Origin: Woronichinia naegeliana WA131
GTDB lineage: Bacteria > Cyanobacteriota > Cyanobacteriia > Cyanobacteriales > Microcystaceae
Direction: 5' to 3'
Assembly (NCBI GenBank): GCA_025370055.1
Contig: CP073041.1
Location: 7,658,272 to 7,722,271 of the forward strand
Length of the DNA stretch: 64,000 nt
The position numbers and the translations under genes are program-made. Below are positions 56,317 through 64,000 of this stretch, in pieces. Numbering within the stretch: the first letter of the stretch is position 1; each line of letters begins with the position of its first letter. The notes beneath the pieces were generated by a model that worked only from the letters and a program-made list of their open reading frames with translations, did no database searches and was not told the DNA's origin.

Positions 56317-56624
56317 CTGCTTTCTCTCTTCTTAATGCAATGGTTTTGAGGCATTCTACCCTATTTTCGTGCATTCTAGCGGTTCTTAATTCGCCTACTA
56401 TTTTTCTCCGTAAAGGTTTCAGCTTTTTTCAGCAAGCCCTAGATATAGACGGAGAAGGAAAGACTATAGTAGTGCGTTTATCAGTGCTTTTGTGCTGCAT
56501 AAAGAGGCGTACTTTTGTTGATCAGCAGATTGTGATTCCTGAAACCTTTGTGGGGAAGCACTTCTGCTAATCTAGACTTGTTCGTATTAATTAAAATTCT
56601 TGTTGCCAAGTACGGAATGTGGGT

Positions 56625-57309
56625 TAAAAGAAACTTATTGTATGTAAAAAAAATGTTAGATGAGGGAGCAAAATTGGAAAAACTAACAAAAAAGGAGAAG
56701 GAAATGATTATAACCATAAAAAAAGTGTATGAACAACAACTAGAAATGTATGAGAATAAGACGAATACAGTAGAAAATAGAATTGTGAGTGTAACGCAAC
56801 CTCATATCCGTCCAATAGTGCGTGGAAAAGCGGGAAAAGCAGTAGAATTTGGAGCCAAAATATCAGCGAGTAATGTGAATGGCTATGTTTACTTAACTAA
56901 ATTAAGTTGGGATAATTATAACGAATCAGGAGATTTAAAAGAGCAAATAGAAGAATATAAAAGGGAAACAGGATGTTATCCGGAATCGGTTCATGTGGAT
57001 AAAATCTATCGAACAAAAGCGAATCGAGCTTATTGTAAAGAAAGGGGTATAAGAATGAGTGGTCCCCCATTGGGAAGACCGCCGAAAGAGGTGAGCAAAG
57101 AAAAAAAGCAAGAGGCACGCTCAGATGAAAGAGTGCGTAATGCCATTGAGGGTAAATTCGGACAGGGAAAGAGGAGATTTAGTCTTGGTCGAGTGATGGC
57201 TAAACTTCCTGAGACCTCGGAAACTGTGATTGCAATGAACTTTTTGGTAATGAATCTTTCTACTCTACTTCAGAAGACAAAGAAGAAAACAAAAAGTAAG
57301 AAGTTATAG
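56625..57309 (+). pseudogene. ISd transposase C-terminal part
   Basis: Encodes about 228 residues from KRNLLYVKKMLDEGAKLEKL to the C-terminus KKTKSKKL. It is diverged from other copies (VTQPHIRP, GYVYLTKLS, GPPLGRPP). The N-terminal DUF772 part is absent. Confidence 0.85.
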
Positions 57310-57515
57310 AGTCGTTGTTCTTCTAAAAATGGCGGTAATTTTCCTCTTTTTGACGGGGAGTGACTTTTTTTGACCTTTTTAGAACTAAAAGTACAATAGA
57401 TTAAATAAAACCTGTATTTTGACTTCTTTCTATAAGGATAAGTTATCTGTGCTTTTTCAGTCCATACTTCCCTAACCCACATTTCCTTCGTTTTTTGACT
57501 TTTTCAGCAAGCCCT
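56625..57515 (+). mobile_element. diverged ISd fragment, 5' truncated
   Basis: The 3' half of an older ISd, ending in the usual terminus at 57515. The left edge abuts GTACGGAATGTGGG, a boundary motif also seen, slightly changed, near 37400 and 51790. It sits at the same position within MITE-A as ISd copy 2 does. Confidence 0.85.
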
Positions 57516-57620
57516 AAATAGAGCATTACATTGATTCTAAATATTGGCATTAAACCCCTTGACCGTAAGCACTTCAGGGATTTTGTATCTTTAGCTACAT
57601 TCTGAATTTGGAATTGCTGC
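57516..57620. mobile_element. MITE-A right half
   Basis: AAATAGAGCATTAC through the terminus TGAATTTGGAATTGCTG. The left half is missing beyond the ISd fragment. It ends eight bases from the stop codon of the glycosyltransferase gene. Confidence 0.8.
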
Positions 57621-57628
57621 ACGCCCAG

Positions 57629-58834
57629 TTAAACTTTCGTAGAATCAAAAATTGCTTTTAATGTCTGGGCATAATTTTCGGGATTGTGAAAAGCTTGAAA
57701 ATCGGCTTGCATGGTTAAGATTTTAGCCTGAATCCCTGAATTATTTGCCACTTCCCAAATTTGGTCAACAATTTCCTGGAGACTTTCCCCTGTCAGAATT
57801 AAAGCTTCTAAGTGATATTTTTGCAGAGCCTTAGCCATCCAGGTTGCTGAGGTCACGAGGGGAATTTTACCGGCAATAATGGCCTCGGTGAAGATGCCAG
57901 ACGTTCTTTCTCGATAGGCTTCGGCATCATAGGGAAGTAAAATAATATGACTTAGGGCCAACCAATGATTATATTGTTCTCGACTGAGGCGATCAGGAAT
58001 AGTTTTTATGAGAATACTGGATTGCGAAGGATTAGACGTTTGTAACTCTGCACTTTCAGCGGCGACTAAACAAATTTTATTACAGATTTTGTCTCTGTCA
58101 TGAATAGAGGCTTGATTGAGCCGTTTAATAATTTCCCATCCCTTTTCAGAACGAGGAGAACCGGGCCACCAACAGAGAATTTTATCTGTTACCTCTTCTT
58201 GTTTTTCCACAGCATCTTCTCGCCAATCTGTGTGGGGAATGGGCATGACGGTCATGGGAATTTGAAAATATTGGCATAAGGCCGTTTGTAACGGTTCACT
58301 ATCGGTTAAAAATTGCAAATGTTGAGAGGGTAAACGTTGCTTGATGAAAAAATGGAGAAATTTGTAGAAAGGGCGGGTTTTATCTTGATGCACATCACGC
58401 CGATAGAGTAGCCAAACCTGTAGATGCTGACAGGGCATTAACCAAAGGGCGATCGCCAGGGAGAAAAGTTGTAAATGAATAAATCGTTCTAAAAAAATAA
58501 TCGTCGGGCGATCGCGGTCTAACCCTGGTTGTTGAAAATATTGGGCAATACTGATTCCTAATTTAATCGCTTCTGTAAGTCTCCCTAATTTAGCGATCGC
58601 GCTTCCTTCTGCTTCTAAATCCGTTGGCAATAAACAGGGCTGCCAATGACAGGGTAAATGATCGATTTTGGGCGTTTGCGGAGAGATTGCAGGAATCAAA
58701 GCTTGGTGTTCCCAGCCTAAAGTTTGCACAGCCTGACAAACCGCTTCATGGTAAGGAATAATATGACCTTCACCTCCCATAAGATTAGGAATCAGAGAGA
58801 CAAATCGAGGTTGCCCATTATCTTGTTGAGTCAT
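57629..58834 (-). CDS. glycosyltransferase, GT4-like
   Basis: 401 residues from ATG 58834 (MTQQDNGQPRFVSLIPNLMG). The GEGHIIPYHEA loop near 17-28 and the C-terminal half with WWPGSPRSEKGW, ILLPYDAEAYRERTSGIFTEAI (donor-binding region) and a HNPENYAQTL tail fit GT-B enzymes of the GT4 type. The start overlaps the gmhB end by 17 bp, so it is translationally coupled. Context suggests it uses the heptose nucleotide or builds the same glycan; this is inference. Confidence 0.78.
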   Translation of the reverse strand: MTQQDNGQPRFVSLIPNLMGGEGHIIPYHEAVCQAVQTLGWEHQALIPAISPQTPKIDHLPCHWQPCLLPTDLEAEGSAIAKLGRLTEAIKLGISIAQYFQQPGLDRDRPTIIFLERFIHLQLFSLAIALWLMPCQHLQVWLLYRRDVHQDKTRPFYKFLHFFIKQRLPSQHLQFLTDSEPLQTALCQYFQIPMTVMPIPHTDWREDAVEKQEEVTDKILCWWPGSPRSEKGWEIIKRLNQASIHDRDKICNKICLVAAESAELQTSNPSQSSILIKTIPDRLSREQYNHWLALSHIILLPYDAEAYRERTSGIFTEAIIAGKIPLVTSATWMAKALQKYHLEALILTGESLQEIVDQIWEVANNSGIQAKILTMQADFQAFHNPENYAQTLKAIFDSTKV

Positions 58835-59384
58835 GGTTGAGGAGGCTAACAGTATCACTAATCTGATCAAATACAGGAATGGGGCTGGGATATTGATTTA
58901 GACTTGCTAAGGTCTTTTTCCCTCGTCCTGTTAACACTAATAAGGGTTGACAACCTGCTTGCAATGCTGCTTCTAGATCGCTGGGTGCATCACCTAAAAA
59001 ATAGGAATTGGGGAGGGAAATGTCATATTTTTTGGCCGCCTCAATTAACATTTGGGGGGACGGTTTACGACAATCACAACCCGCTTCAGGATGGTGAGGA
59101 CAGAGAAAAATATCAGCAAAGGTGACACCAAACGGTTCATAAACTTCTCGAATACGATGGTGAACAGCTTCCACGTCCTCTAGGTTAAAATAACCGCGAC
59201 CTACTCCCGATTGATTGGTAATTAAAATTAAGTAATAACCGTGATCTTGCCATTGTTTCAGAGCTTGACCGCTCCTAGGGGGAATCTTGACCTGCTCAGG
59301 CCGACTTAAATAGGGGACATAATCAATGACCACACCATCCCGATCTAAAAAGAGGGCTTTGTGAGACGAGACGTTGGCAACCAT
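58818..59384 (-). CDS. gmhB: D-glycero-D-manno-heptose-1,7-bisphosphate 7-phosphatase GmhB
   Basis: 188 residues, HAD family. DRDGV (14-18) holds the nucleophile and acid/base Asp. The zinc loop CPHHPEAGCDC (95-105) supplies the Cys/His ligands that distinguish GmhB-type histidinol/heptose phosphatases. LITNQSGVGRGYF and GDAPSDLEAA complete the HAD motifs. It removes the 7-phosphate in ADP- or GDP-heptose synthesis. It lies 32 bp downstream of gmhA. Confidence 0.92.
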   Translation of the reverse strand: MVANVSSHKALFLDRDGVVIDYVPYLSRPEQVKIPPRSGQALKQWQDHGYYLILITNQSGVGRGYFNLEDVEAVHHRIREVYEPFGVTFADIFLCPHHPEAGCDCRKPSPQMLIEAAKKYDISLPNSYFLGDAPSDLEAALQAGCQPLLVLTGRGKKTLASLNQYPSPIPVFDQISDTVSLLNHDSTR

Positions 59385-59416
59385 AGCAAGGGACAGTGGG
59401 GAAAAACAACCGTTTA

Positions 59417-60010
59417 TTAAACCACTAATTGGGCTTCCCTGGTCTGGGATTTGGCAAAGAGTTGGGCTTCTACCTGTTCACAGATCTGATGATAGGTAAT
59501 GAGATGAATTTCTTGAATATAGGGAGTATTTTTTTCAGCGACAAAGAGAGGATAATCGACAAATTCCTGGAATAAACCACCGTTATGGCCTGCCATGCCA
59601 ATGGTAATTAAGTCCATATCTTTAGCTCGTTTGAGTGCGTGAAGAACATTAGAGGATTTGCCAGAGGTGGATAGACCCCAGAGAATATCCCCAGGTTGAC
59701 CGAGGGCTTCTACCTGTCGAGAAAAGACAATATCAAAACTATAGTCATTGCTCACTGCCGTTAAGATAGAGGCATTGGTTGAAAGGGCGATCGCGGGTAA
59801 TGCCTGACGGTTGAATTGGAAACGACCCACAAATTCCGCCGCAACGTGTTGAGCATCGGCTGCCGAACCACCATTTCCACAGATCAATAATTTTTTGCCC
59901 TTCTTAAATTGTTGGGTAATGATCTCCGTTACTTCGGTGATCGCATGACAGTAAAAGGGGTTGAAAGCATTTTCTAGGCATTGTAGCCGCGTTTGAATCC
60001 ACTCAGACAT
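59417..60010 (-). CDS. gmhA: sedoheptulose-7-phosphate isomerase GmhA
   Basis: 197 residues with a single SIS domain: GNGGSAADAQHVAAEFVGRF (45-64), ALSTNASILTAVSNDYSF and GLSTSGKSSNVLHAL are the phosphate-binding and active-site segments of GmhA. It makes heptose 7-phosphate, the first step towards heptose nucleotides. It is first gene of a three-gene operon with gmhB and the glycosyltransferase. Confidence 0.92.
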   Translation of the reverse strand: MSEWIQTRLQCLENAFNPFYCHAITEVTEIITQQFKKGKKLLICGNGGSAADAQHVAAEFVGRFQFNRQALPAIALSTNASILTAVSNDYSFDIVFSRQVEALGQPGDILWGLSTSGKSSNVLHALKRAKDMDLITIGMAGHNGGLFQEFVDYPLFVAEKNTPYIQEIHLITYHQICEQVEAQLFAKSQTREAQLVV

Positions 60011-60401
60011 TTTAACTCCTCACAAAAAACGGAGAAAGGCAGAACCTTTCCGACTCATCACCACAAAATTTTGACACGATGCCAAATGAATAGTCCTCAT
60101 TCTAGTCGAGATGGACAAAATTTGACGTAGGTTGCCTGGAATTGACGTTCTAGGGTTTGGGAAAGTTCTCACCTTGATTAGCATACAAAACAGTATTGGG
60201 CTAATAATCCCAAAGTGTTTTTTCCCAGTTGGGTGCGCGAATAATGCTCTAATTCATCCCCTTGACATCTTCAACGCCCTAGAAGGAAAGGGTTTTGATC
60301 CACATCTTCGATGAGTTGAGCAATAATGTTAGATTAGGCATTGAGTATTGGTTTTCAAAAACTAGGTACTTAACCCTTTGCAAAAAATCAGGAGAATAAC
60401 A
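60011..60401. other. 391-bp intergenic region between divergent genes
   Basis: It holds the promoters of gmhA and of the metallopeptidase gene. A 60-codon ORF at 60132 has no ribosome-binding site or recognisable product. No repeat found. Confidence 0.5.
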
Positions 60402-61079
60402 ATGTTCTTCCATGCTTCCTACCTTATATTACTTCCTGGTATGGCCTTGATGATGTGGGCTCAATTCCATATTCGCAATACTTACCAAAAATATGCCGCA
60501 ATTTCCTCTAGTTTAGGCATGACAGGAGCGCAGGTAGCCGACACCATTTTACAGCGCATGGGAGTTCAGGATGTGCGAGTAGAACCCATTGAGGGAGAAC
60601 TCACAGACCATTATGATCCCAGTGCCAAGGCCGTTCGGCTATCGTCTGGAGTTTATGGTTCCACATCTTTAGCAGCAGCCGCGATCGCGGCCCATGAATG
60701 CGGCCATGTGTTGCAGGATGTCCAGGGCTATACACCGATGAACCTGCGGGCGGCCCTGGTTCCGGCAGCCAATTTGGGTTCTAATATTGGCCCGTTGCTA
60801 GTGGTTGTGGGACTATTTCTGGGCAGTGGCGGCATCATTTTAAGTAATATTGGTATTGTCGTTTTTCTGGCAGTGATTCTATTTCACCTTGTCACCCTGC
60901 CGGTTGAGTTTGATGCCTCTCAACGGGCATTACGCTTGATTAATGATTTCGGTATTTTACAGGGAGAAGAAAATCGGGGTGCTCGTCAAGTTCTCAGTGC
61001 GGCGGCCCTAACCTATGTGGCAACGACTTTTTATGCCGTTTTACAACTGCTGCAATTGCTCCTAATGCGCAGAAATTAA
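60402..61079 (+). CDS. YugP-type neutral zinc metallopeptidase
   Basis: 225 residues from ATG 60402, preceded by CAGGAG. An N-terminal membrane helix is followed by the zinc site HECGH (98-102) in AIAAHECGHVLQDVQGY. Two membrane helices lie near 128-165 (NIGPLLVVVGLFLGSGGIIL; IGIVVFLAVILFHLV), followed by LPVEFDASQRAL, which carries the third-ligand region, and a final hydrophobic helix. This is the DUF/COG2738 family of membrane metallopeptidases; substrates are unknown. Confidence 0.88.
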   Translation: MFFHASYLILLPGMALMMWAQFHIRNTYQKYAAISSSLGMTGAQVADTILQRMGVQDVRVEPIEGELTDHYDPSAKAVRLSSGVYGSTSLAAAAIAAHECGHVLQDVQGYTPMNLRAALVPAANLGSNIGPLLVVVGLFLGSGGIILSNIGIVVFLAVILFHLVTLPVEFDASQRALRLINDFGILQGEENRGARQVLSAAALTYVATTFYAVLQLLQLLLMRRN

Positions 61080-61091
61080 TCATCATTAACC

Positions 61092-61694
61092 ATGACCTTG
61101 AATTCACCTTCCCCCATTATTTTGGATCAAGAACCCTGGATTGATCTGCGTCAATATGATCAGTCCTGGTTCGAGCGGGGGCGGCCTAATGGGTTGATTC
61201 TCCTCTGGTGGTTTGTGCAGGCGATCGCTTTTCCCCTGAGCCTGCATTTTGGTCATGGGGTCAGAAATGGCTTGTTGCGCTTATTTGGAGCCAAGATTGG
61301 TAAAAGGGTTAAAATTCGTCCTACGGCTCGTTTCACCTATCCTTGGAAGGTCGAAATTGGTGACGATAGTTGGATTGGCGATGATGTCGTTATTTATAGC
61401 CTGGACTGGATTCGCATTGGTCGTCAGTGTGTGATTTCACAGAAATCCTACCTCTGTTCCGCTAGTCACGATTTTTCTGACCCCGCTTTTGGTCTTAAAC
61501 TGGCCGCAATCACCATTGGTAATGGGGTTTGGATTGCTGCGGACTGTTTTATTGGGCCAGGAGTTGAGATTGGGGCCAATACGGTCATTGGGGTGAGAAG
61601 TACGGTTTTAAAGAGTATTGATTCTGCTCAAGTTGCCTGGGGCCATCCCTGTCAAGTGCGCTATCCCCGTCAACAGCCCTCAAGGTCTGGTTAA
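61092..61694 (+). CDS. WcaF-like polysaccharide acetyltransferase
   Basis: 200 residues. IDLRQYDQSWFERGRP at the N-terminus and FGAKIGKRVKIRPTARFTYP, then hexapeptide repeats (VEIGDD, IGDDVVI, ITIGNGVWIAADCFIGPGVEIGANTVIG), place it with WcaF/HpsU-type left-handed beta-helix O-acetyltransferases. The catalytic His is in SASHDFSDP. It starts 12 bp after the peptidase gene. In filamentous relatives HpsU serves hormogonium polysaccharide; here the polymer is unknown. Confidence 0.85.
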   Translation: MTLNSPSPIILDQEPWIDLRQYDQSWFERGRPNGLILLWWFVQAIAFPLSLHFGHGVRNGLLRLFGAKIGKRVKIRPTARFTYPWKVEIGDDSWIGDDVVIYSLDWIRIGRQCVISQKSYLCSASHDFSDPAFGLKLAAITIGNGVWIAADCFIGPGVEIGANTVIGVRSTVLKSIDSAQVAWGHPCQVRYPRQQPSRSG

Positions 61695-61707
61695 ATCCGT
61701 CTCAATT

Positions 61708-62958
61708 ATGATAAAACTTCTGATCCTTAGTAATGGCCACGGAGAAGATGCGATCGCCGCTCGGATTGTCGAACAGTTGCTGGCCGCCAATCAGTCATCA
61801 CCAGCAAGCTGGGAATTAGCCGTTTTGCCCTTAGTGGGAGAAGGTCATGCCTACGCTCATTTGCCGGTATCAATTCTGGGAGCAACTCAAGTCATGCCCT
61901 CAGGAGGCTTCATTTATATGGATAGTCGTCAACTCTGGCGCGATCTGCAAGGGGGCTTAATCTCATTAACCGGCAAACAATATAATCTGATTCGCGATTG
62001 GGCCAAGTCGGGCGGGAAGATTTTGGCAGTGGGAGATATTGTGCCTTTATTTTTCGCCTGGTTAAGCGGTGCAGAATACACATTTGTGGGCACAGCCAAA
62101 TCGGAATACTATGTACGGGACGAAAAGGGTTGGTTAGCCCCAAGCTCCTGGTTAACACGACAGTTTGGCTCGGTTTATTTTCCCTGGGAACGGTGGTTAA
62201 TGAATCGTCCCCATTGTCGGGCCGTTTTTCCGAGGGATGAGTTAACTAGTCAAATTTTGCAATCCTTTTCTATTCCTGCTTTGGCCCTGGGCAATCCCAT
62301 GATGGATGGTTTGGATCTACCGACATGGCTCCCCTCTGTCACCGAACCCCCTCAACCTCAGAAGATTCTTCTCTTGCCCGGTTCCCGTCCCCCGGAAGCT
62401 TTTCACAATTGGGAACTGATTCTCCAGGCCGTTCAAGAGCTTATCGTGTCCCACCAGAATCAAGCATGGTGTTTTTTAGCTGCGATCGCCCCCCATTTAT
62501 CCCTTGATCCCTTTCAAGATCGTTTATATTCCCAGGGTTGGCAGTGTTTATCCCAGCCTGAATTGCCCGTGCATGATCCCCAGGCTTTAGGTTTTCAACG
62601 GGGAGTTAATAAACTTGTTCTTTGCCAAGGGGCCTACGCCGATTGTTTGCATCAATCCCAAACGGCGATCGCCATGGCTGGAACGGCAACTGAACAATTC
62701 GTCGGTTTAGGCAAGCCTGTTTTTAGTTTTCCTGGCATTGGGCCCCAATTTACCCCCCACTTTGCTCGTCAACAAAGCTATCTTTTAGGCCCCTCAGTCA
62801 TTCTGTTAGAAACCCCCCAACAAATTGCTGCCATACTGCCCAAAATCCTAAGCAATTCTACTCAGCTAAAACAAATTCAGGAAAATGGCTTTCACCGGCT
62901 AGGTAAACCAGGGGCCGCCGCTCGTATTACCCATCAGCTTGCAAAAATCTGGACTTAA
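61708..62958 (+). CDS. lipid-A-disaccharide synthase-related protein
   Basis: 416 residues from ATG 61708, 13 bp after the acetyltransferase stop. The in-frame start at 61618 would overlap that gene and lacks family similarity. LLILSNGHGEDAIAARIVEQL opens it, in place of the LpxB start. GTAKSEYYV, PWERWLMNRPHCRAVFPRDE and the C-terminal MAGTATEQFVGLGKPVFSFPG are typical of the cyanobacterial/plant LpxB-like family. The glycosyl donor and acceptor are not known; LpxB activity should not be assumed. Confidence 0.88.
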   Translation: MIKLLILSNGHGEDAIAARIVEQLLAANQSSPASWELAVLPLVGEGHAYAHLPVSILGATQVMPSGGFIYMDSRQLWRDLQGGLISLTGKQYNLIRDWAKSGGKILAVGDIVPLFFAWLSGAEYTFVGTAKSEYYVRDEKGWLAPSSWLTRQFGSVYFPWERWLMNRPHCRAVFPRDELTSQILQSFSIPALALGNPMMDGLDLPTWLPSVTEPPQPQKILLLPGSRPPEAFHNWELILQAVQELIVSHQNQAWCFLAAIAPHLSLDPFQDRLYSQGWQCLSQPELPVHDPQALGFQRGVNKLVLCQGAYADCLHQSQTAIAMAGTATEQFVGLGKPVFSFPGIGPQFTPHFARQQSYLLGPSVILLETPQQIAAILPKILSNSTQLKQIQENGFHRLGKPGAAARITHQLAKIWT

Positions 62959-63010
62959 TTGCTTAACGTATCTTATTCAAACTATTTCAACCATTCCCAG
63001 AGATTTGTAT

Positions 63011-63018
63011 GCTATAGT
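63011..63018 (+). promoter_or_regulatory. extended -10 promoter candidate for rbp
   Basis: TGCTATAGT (63010-63018) is an extended -10 element about 130 bases before the rbp start codon. No convincing -35 is visible. It implies a long 5' leader, which in cyanobacterial rbp genes takes part in cold induction. Confidence 0.4.
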
Positions 63019-63149
63019 GAAAGCCGAGACAATTCTGTATCGGTAGCAAATTTGGTTCCACGCATTGACAGGTCTTTCCCGGTCAGCCTTGGCAAGATTC
63101 TCTCCGAACGTTCGCTCTCTACATTCCCTACTCTCAACGGAGACAATCT

Positions 63150-63446
63150 ATGTCGATTTATATAGGCAACCTTTCCTACGAGGTCACTGAAGATGACCTC
63201 AAATCCGTATTCACTGATTACGGTTCCGTTAAACGGGTTCACCTACCCACGGATCGTGAAACTGGCCGCTTGCGGGGTTTTGCATTTGTCGAAATGAACT
63301 CTCTCACTGAAGAAGATTCTGCTATCTCAGCCTTAGATGGGGCTGAATGGATGGGTCGTTCCTTAAAAGTTAACAAAGCTAAAGAACGTGAAGATCGCGG
63401 TGGCGGCGGCGGCGGTGGCGGTGGCCGTCGGAACAATCGTTACTAA
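63150..63446 (+). CDS. rbp: glycine-rich RNA-binding protein Rbp
   Basis: 98 residues. One RRM: RNP2 IYIGNL (3-8) and RNP1 RGFAFVEM (42-49). A short Gly-run C-terminal tail ends RRNNRY. GGAGA lies eight bases before ATG. Cyanobacterial Rbp proteins bind U-rich RNA, are often cold-inducible and some direct mRNA to thylakoids. The leader of about 125 nt contains the palindrome CGAACGTTCG. Confidence 0.92.
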   Translation: MSIYIGNLSYEVTEDDLKSVFTDYGSVKRVHLPTDRETGRLRGFAFVEMNSLTEEDSAISALDGAEWMGRSLKVNKAKEREDRGGGGGGGGGRRNNRY

Positions 63447-63680
63447 GTCTTAGTAGTAGTTGATTGTAACATTTTAAAGAATCAAGCTTTATTGGCGTTT
63501 GAGTTATTACTCGGCGTAAGAAGCATTATTTAAGGTCTGGTAGTAGAGAAGATTAAAAGTTCTCTCTTTACCTGGCCTTTTATTTTTAAAGATCGCAATC
63601 ACTTTCTGTTAGTCAATCTCGAACTCAGATAGGGTATTCTGTCTAGAGAAACTAAAAATTAAGAGCAGCAAAAAATTAGG

Positions 63681-64000
63681 ATGGCTAAAGCTTGTATTAT
63701 CGGTTTGGGGCGTTCAGGAATGGCGGCGGCCAGAGTCTTAAAACGGGATGGATGGGATGTTAGTCTCAGCGATCGCGCTAATCATGAAAACTTACAAACC
63801 TTAGGTCAACCCCTAGCGGCCGAAGGGATTACACTCAACTTAGGCCATGCCTTTACCCTCGAAACTGATGATTTGCCTAAGCTGATTGTGGTTAGCCCTG
63901 GTGTTCCCTGGGATTTACCGATCCTAGTTCAAGCGAGAGCACAAGGGGTTGAAGTAATTGGCGAATTAGAATTGGCCTGGCGATATTTGCAGGGAACCCC
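63681..64000 (+). CDS. murD: UDP-N-acetylmuramoyl-L-alanine--D-glutamate ligase MurD, 3' end outside window
   Basis: The first 106 residues of a cytoplasmic peptidoglycan precursor ligase. The N-terminal nucleotide-binding fold ACIIGLGRSGMAAARVL and the VVSPGVPWDLPILVQARAQG ... VIGELELAWRY segment are diagnostic of MurD. The ATP-binding P-loop lies beyond the window. TTAGG immediately precedes the ATG, a rather short spacing. Confidence 0.9.
   Translation, partial: MAKACIIGLGRSGMAAARVLKRDGWDVSLSDRANHENLQTLGQPLAAEGITLNLGHAFTLETDDLPKLIVVSPGVPWDLPILVQARAQGVEVIGELELAWRYLQGT

Larger units (their letters stand above)
54752..56440 (-). mobile_element. ISd copy 4, 1689 bp
   Basis: Duplication AGAT at 54748-54751 and 56441-56444. 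Almost identical to copy 1 (8651-10339), same length. Confidence 0.93.

Noticed and set aside
60132-60314. 60-codon ORF between gmhA and the metallopeptidase gene
   Set aside because: No ribosome-binding site and no similarity that I recognise; it overlaps the expected promoter region.

Overview
The window looks like chromosome from a moderately AT-rich, unicellular or colonial cyanobacterium. Evidence: GCGATCGC-type (HIP1) octamers recur in the core genes and are rare in the insertion sequences; a type IV pilus chemotaxis cluster of the Synechocystis pilG-pilH-pilI-pilJ type is present with a divergent hmpF; and there are urea-transporter urtDE genes, a cyanobacterial glycine-rich Rbp and an LpxB-like protein. 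The load of insertion sequences (IS) and broken genes recalls Microcystis, Crocosphaera or Woronichinia. The genus cannot be fixed from the sequence alone.

Layout. 1-7.5 kb is a pile-up of IS elements, many nested or truncated. 7.5-10.5 kb holds a truncated DUF1906 gene and a sigma-factor-like gene broken by a MITE and an IS. 11.3-16.4 kb carries a vMAP-type AAA ATPase, a membrane-anchored TolB-like beta-propeller protein and urtE/urtD (UrtD with a C-terminal extension). 16.5-18.1 kb is a graveyard of small MITEs and transposase remnants. 18.2-23.1 kb carries a BNR-repeat surface protein, a GT39-like glycosyltransferase and a sulfotransferase. An ISAs1 copy at 23.3-24.5 kb has decapitated an esterase gene. 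25.7-27.6 kb encodes a membrane protein plus a GH19/peptidoglycan-binding lysozyme-like protein, followed by tRNA-Thr and tRNA-Tyr. 28.2-37.4 kb is the motility block (hmpF, pilG, pilH, pilI, pilJ), an MlaE-type permease and a dihydroorotase-like gene lacking most metal ligands.

37.4-57.6 kb is a 20-kb IS island with almost no ordinary genes. Target-site duplications show up to four levels of insertion: an IS1-like element holds a MITE, the MITE holds an IS5/IS1182-type element, and that element holds three further ISs. 57.6-64 kb returns to core genes: glycosyltransferase-gmhB-gmhA (heptose synthesis), a zinc metallopeptidase, a WcaF-like acetyltransferase, an LpxB-related protein, the RNA-binding protein rbp and the start of murD.

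Shorthand for element families: ISa = IS4-like with Y-x2-R-x3-E motif (ends CTGGACAGTGGGAAGTT); ISb = ISKra4-type, 1390 bp; ISc = IS4/Tn5-like, 1602 bp, 10-bp TSD; ISd = IS5/IS1182-like, about 1689 bp, 4-bp TSD, two ORFs joined by an A AAA AAG slippery site; ISe = ISAs1, 1237 bp; ISf = second ISKra4-type, 1178 bp; MITE-A = CAGCAATTC-ended, 9-bp TSD. I found no clear new defence or biosynthetic system. The strongest novelties are the insertion stratigraphy, the MITE families, the UrtD fusion, the metal-ligand-free dihydroorotase homologue and the lysozyme/membrane-protein pair.
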